DNA from: Cryobacterium glaciale
Lineage (GTDB): Bacteria; Actinomycetota; Actinomycetes; Actinomycetales; Microbacteriaceae
NCBI RefSeq assembly: GCF_004402535.1
Contig: NZ_SOEY01000012.1
Coordinates: 1-43,045, forward strand
Reading direction: 5' to 3'
Length of the DNA: 43,045 nt
In this document: positions 40,566 through 43,045 of the stretch, piece by piece
How the letters are laid out: the number at the start of each line of letters is the position of its first letter
Numbering within the stretch: position 1 is the first letter of the stretch
The notes under the pieces: model-generated
The model's input: only the letters and a program-made list of their open reading frames with translations
Told to the model about the DNA's origin: nothing
The model's database searches: none
Position numbers and translations under genes: made by a program

Positions 40566-41420
40566 ATGACCCGCTATCTGATCACCGGCGCGACCGGCAT
40601 GCTGGGGTGCGACCTGCAGACGGCTTTGGCCGGCCGCGAGGTGACGGCCCTCGGCCGGAGCGACCTCGACGTGACCGATCTTGACGCGGTCACGGCCGCC
40701 GTCGCCGGGCATGACGTCATCATCAACTGCGCCGCGTACACCAAGGTCGACGACGCCGAAACGAGCGAAGACGAGGCCTACGCCGTGAACGCGGTGGGGC
40801 CGCGCAATCTGGCGGTGGCGGCATCCGCTCTGCGGGCGAAGCTCGTGCAAATCTCTACGGACTACGTCTTCGACGGCAGCGCCACCACTCCCTACGCGGA
40901 GGACACGACGCACAGCCCGATCTCGGCCTATGGCCGCACGAAGGCTGCCGGTGAGGACTTTGTGCACGCCGAGAATGGCGCACGCAGCTACATCGTGCGC
41001 ACCGCCTGGCTGTACGGCAAGAACGGTCCGAACTTCGCCAAGACCATGCTCAGGGCCGCTGGCACGCGCGAGACGCTGAACGTCGTCAACGACCAGGTCG
41101 GCCAGCCCACCTGGACGATGGACCTCGCCGCGCAGATCGTGCTGCTGCTCGACTCTGACGCGCCCGCCGGCATCTACCACGGCACGAACTCCGGGGTGGC
41201 GTCGAAGTTCGACCAAGCCCGCGACGTGTTCGCCCTGGCCGGGCTCGACCCGGAACGCGTGCTGCCGACCGACAGCTCGGCCTTCGTGCTGCCCGCACCG
41301 CGGCCCGCCTATTCGGTGCTCGGCCACGCCAACTGGTCCGCCGCCGGGCTCGCGCCGATGCGCGGCTGGCAGGAAGCCCAGGCCGAGGCCTTCGCAGCGG
41401 GGGTTTTCGAGACAGCATGA
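40566..41420 (+). CDS. rfbD: dTDP-4-dehydrorhamnose reductase
   Basis: A 284-residue SDR. It has GATGMLG at 8-14, INCAAYTKVDDAE near 53-65, QISTDYVFDG at 95-104 and Y122xxxK126 in SAYGRTKAAGE. GTNSGVASKFDQAR near 201-214 is typical of RmlD. It reduces dTDP-4-keto-L-rhamnose to dTDP-L-rhamnose, the last step of the pathway. It overlaps the downstream GT4 by four bases (ATGA). The active-site residues and family length all look intact. Confidence 0.95.
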   Translation: MTRYLITGATGMLGCDLQTALAGREVTALGRSDLDVTDLDAVTAAVAGHDVIINCAAYTKVDDAETSEDEAYAVNAVGPRNLAVAASALRAKLVQISTDYVFDGSATTPYAEDTTHSPISAYGRTKAAGEDFVHAENGARSYIVRTAWLYGKNGPNFAKTMLRAAGTRETLNVVNDQVGQPTWTMDLAAQIVLLLDSDAPAGIYHGTNSGVASKFDQARDVFALAGLDPERVLPTDSSAFVLPAPRPAYSVLGHANWSAAGLAPMRGWQEAQAEAFAAGVFETA

Positions 41421-42559
41421 TCACTCTGCGGGTAGTCGTCGACCAGATGGTCTCCCCGGTACCGGGCGGCGTCGGGCGGTACACCGAGGAACTCACCCGC
41501 GCGCTGATCGCTACCGCGCCGGCCGAGTGCGACGTTGAGGGTATCGTCTCGTCGTCGACCCCCGAACAGTACGAACACATCGAGGCCGCCCTGCCCGGCC
41601 TCGGCAACCTGCACAAAACAACGCTGGCCCGGCGCGAGCTCGCTGCGGCTTGGGCACTCGGCGTGACCAAGTCGTCGGGCACCGGACTGATTCACGCGCC
41701 GGGACTGCTCGCTCCGCTGCGCCGCCACAACCGCGCCGAGGACGGCACCCAGATTGCGGTGACGCTGCACGACGTGCTGGCGTGGACGCATCCGTCGTCA
41801 CTGACCCCGGCAACCGTGGCCTGGACCAAGGGCATGCTCAAGCGCGCCCGCAAGCACGCCGACGCGATCGTCGTGCCGAGCCACGCCGTGGCGCGGCAGC
41901 TGACCGAGATCATGGACCTCGGCGACCGGGTGCGCGTGATCGGCGGCGCCGTGGGGCGGGGGCTTGTGCTTCCGGCCATTCCACTGGTGGAAGAGCGCCT
42001 GCAGGCGCTGGGACTGCCGTCGCAGTACATTCTGACCTCCGGGTCGCTCGACCCGCGCAAGGCCGTGACAGCACTGATCACGGCGCTCGGGCTGCCGGGG
42101 GCACCCGATCTGCCGCTGATCGTGCTCGGACCCGACACCTGGGGCGAACTCGACCTCGCGTCGGTCGCCGACGAAGCCGGGCTGGCGCCGGGGCGCGTGC
42201 GCGCGCTGTCGGGGCTGAGCGACTCCGATCTGGCCGTGGTGATCGCCCGGGCGAGCGTGTTTGTCTACCCAAGCCTGGAAGAGGGTTTCGCGCTGCCGAT
42301 CATCGAGGCCTTTCACCTCGGCACGCCGGTCGTGCACTCCGACGCTCCGGCCCTGCTCGAAGCCGCCGGTGACGCCGGCGTCGCGGTCGAGCGATCGGAC
42401 CCGAAGGAGTACCCGGCCCGACTCGTCGATGCGATCAACCGCGTTCTGGGAGACAGCGTGCTGCGGGGACGCATGACTGTCTTCGGCGGCGACCGGTCGC
42501 GGGCATTCAGCTGGCGGGATTCCGCCGAGCGAGTCTGGCAGCTGCACGCGGACCTGTAG
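41417..42559 (+). CDS. Glycosyltransferase family 4 (rhamnosyl- or mannosyltransferase-like)
   Basis: A 380-residue GT-B enzyme. PGGVGRYTEELTRAL near 16-30 is the acceptor-side glycine loop, VTLHDVLAWTHP near 115-126 and VPSHAVARQL near 153-162 are N-terminal-domain motifs, and SLEEGFALPIIEAF (EX7E, E289 and E297) is the donor site. Coupling to rfbD by an ATGA overlap suggests it uses dTDP-rhamnose. This arrangement, an rfbD with a GT4 behind it, is common in actinobacterial wall-polysaccharide loci. Codon use matches rfbB and rfbD. Confidence 0.88.
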   Translation: MITLRVVVDQMVSPVPGGVGRYTEELTRALIATAPAECDVEGIVSSSTPEQYEHIEAALPGLGNLHKTTLARRELAAAWALGVTKSSGTGLIHAPGLLAPLRRHNRAEDGTQIAVTLHDVLAWTHPSSLTPATVAWTKGMLKRARKHADAIVVPSHAVARQLTEIMDLGDRVRVIGGAVGRGLVLPAIPLVEERLQALGLPSQYILTSGSLDPRKAVTALITALGLPGAPDLPLIVLGPDTWGELDLASVADEAGLAPGRVRALSGLSDSDLAVVIARASVFVYPSLEEGFALPIIEAFHLGTPVVHSDAPALLEAAGDAGVAVERSDPKEYPARLVDAINRVLGDSVLRGRMTVFGGDRSRAFSWRDSAERVWQLHADL

Positions 42560-42631
42560 TCGGCTCCGCAGGCAGCGGGCCGTCGCTTCACACCCAGCCG
42601 GTAGGCTCGATGTGATCACAGCAGGGTTGTG

Positions 42632-42648
42632 CGTTCACGAGTTGAACG
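42632..42648. repeat. Short inverted repeat between GT4 and the transposase
   Basis: CGTTCA and TGAACG with a five-base spacer lie 73 bases after the GT4 stop. It may be part of a terminator; there is no T-tract. Confidence 0.25.
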
Positions 42649-42694
42649 GCCACTGCTCGCATAAACACAGAGGTTTTCATGACAAAGATAGCTT

Positions 42695-43045
42695 CTATCG
42701 GCTCTCCTGACTCTTCCGCGGGTTAAACCGACCGGGAAGCACGGGTTTGTGGCCACCGACGCTGAACATTGCGAGGGCGATGAGGACGTCGGGTGATGTG
42801 AAGCCGAACGCGATGCGGGTCATGAGGCGGATCTTGGTATTCATGGATTCGACCCGGCCATTGGAGAGGCCGTCCTCGATGGACGCGATGATCGCGGTGC
42901 GATGCTTCACGATGCTCTTCTGCAGTTTCACGAAGGTGTGTGTGATCAACTCTTTGTAGGCCGTTTCGGCGCTGAAATCCTGCCAAGTTAGTGGCTGGTT
43001 TCCTGCCGAAAGAGCGCTAATTATCAGGCCAGGCAACTCCCCGCC
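42695..43045 (-). CDS. ISL3-family transposase, 3' part, cut by window edge
   Basis: The last ~116 codons of a DDE transposase; the frame is still open at the window edge, so the 5' part lies outside. EDGLSNGRVESMNTKIRLMT holds the final catalytic glutamate (VES) and its surroundings as in ISL3-family enzymes. Then come AFGFTSPDVLIALAMFSVGG and HKPVLPGR, the usual end of actinobacterial members. The frame runs past the apparent inverted-repeat end (see 42700) and stops at TAG 42697-42695, perhaps outside the element. The element marks the right border of the rfb segment. Confidence 0.88.
   Translation of the reverse strand, partial: GGELPGLIISALSAGNQPLTWQDFSAETAYKELITHTFVKLQKSIVKHRTAIIASIEDGLSNGRVESMNTKIRLMTRIAFGFTSPDVLIALAMFSVGGHKPVLPGRFNPRKSQESR
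42700..42717. mobile_element. Likely terminal inverted repeat of the ISL3-type element
   Basis: Reading into the element, the sequence begins GGCTCTCCTGACTCTTCC. ISL3 elements often begin GGCTCTTC or similar. The other end lies outside the window, so the match cannot be confirmed, nor can the expected 8-bp target duplication. Confidence 0.4.

Noticed and set aside
40539..41327. 262-codon minus-strand open frame opposite rfbD
   Set aside because: Antisense shadow of rfbD, rich in His, Gly and Val without family motifs.
41798..42619. 273-codon minus-strand open frame opposite the last GT4
   Set aside because: Antisense shadow of a clear GT4 gene.

Overview
The window looks like a chromosomal surface-polysaccharide locus of a high-GC actinobacterium, most likely of the Microbacteriaceae type. 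This is an inference from several signs: GC-rich codon use, many GTG and TTG starts, apparently leaderless promoters, a dTDP-rhamnose pathway with RgpF-type rhamnan enzymes, and an ISL3-type transposase. No rRNA, tRNA or CRISPR array was seen.

Layout. (1) 1-1.9 kb is an edge region with a VapB/VapC-like toxin-antitoxin pair, a small lipoprotein and the decayed 3' end of a glycosyltransferase (GT) gene. (2) 1.9-9.1 kb, minus strand, holds two GTs, a GDP-mannose-dehydratase-like SDR, gmd, fcl (GDP-L-fucose synthesis) and a large GT-C-like membrane protein. (3) 9.3-12.0 kb is a plus-strand trio set between the two minus-strand blocks: a polyprenyl-phosphate-type GT2, a DUF2304 protein and a DUF2142 membrane protein. 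The tail of the last runs antisense into the flippase gene. (4) 11.9-16.7 kb, minus strand, holds an 827-residue GT2-GT4 fusion, a rhamnosyltransferase-like GT2 and a Wzx-like flippase. (5) 16.8-20.0 kb holds a secreted protein with four C-terminal repeats, followed by a decayed second copy of its 5' end and two related coiled-coil reading frames. (6) 20.0-33.2 kb, plus strand, holds two RgpF-type proteins (one fused to a WbsX domain), a GT2 with a tandem heptad repeat, a Wzm/Wzt ABC exporter, and a seven-gene chain with overlapping stops and starts. That chain contains a WbbL-like GT2, a GT4, an FAD oxidoreductase, two further GT2s, an SDR and a TIM-barrel isomerase-like protein. A GtrA-like gene and a 1001-residue GT-C-like protein follow. 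(7) 36.9-42.6 kb holds rfbA, rfbC, a coiled-coil methyltransferase, and rfbB and rfbD with a GT4. (8) The right edge cuts an ISL3-type transposase.

How it may work together (inference). The rfb genes supply dTDP-L-rhamnose and gmd/fcl supply GDP-L-fucose. The WbbL-like, RgpF-like, GT2 and GT4 enzymes build one or more rhamnose-containing glycans on a lipid carrier. Wzm/Wzt exports the product of the 20-33 kb block, while the Wzx-like flippase serves the minus-strand block. The DPM1-like GT2s, the GtrA-like protein and the GT-C-like membrane proteins would add side-chain sugars outside the membrane.

The flanks (gmd, and rfbB to GT4) are richer in GC than 20-37 kb. A word frequent in the left part, GCGGATGC, was not seen between 19.2 and 40.8 kb. 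Both observations suggest that the central block was acquired or replaced more recently. The parts that look least described are the FAD/GT2/GT2/SDR/isomerase/GtrA cassette (28.7-33.7 kb), the secreted repeat protein with a possible lysozyme-like N-terminal domain, and the duplicated, decaying module beside it.
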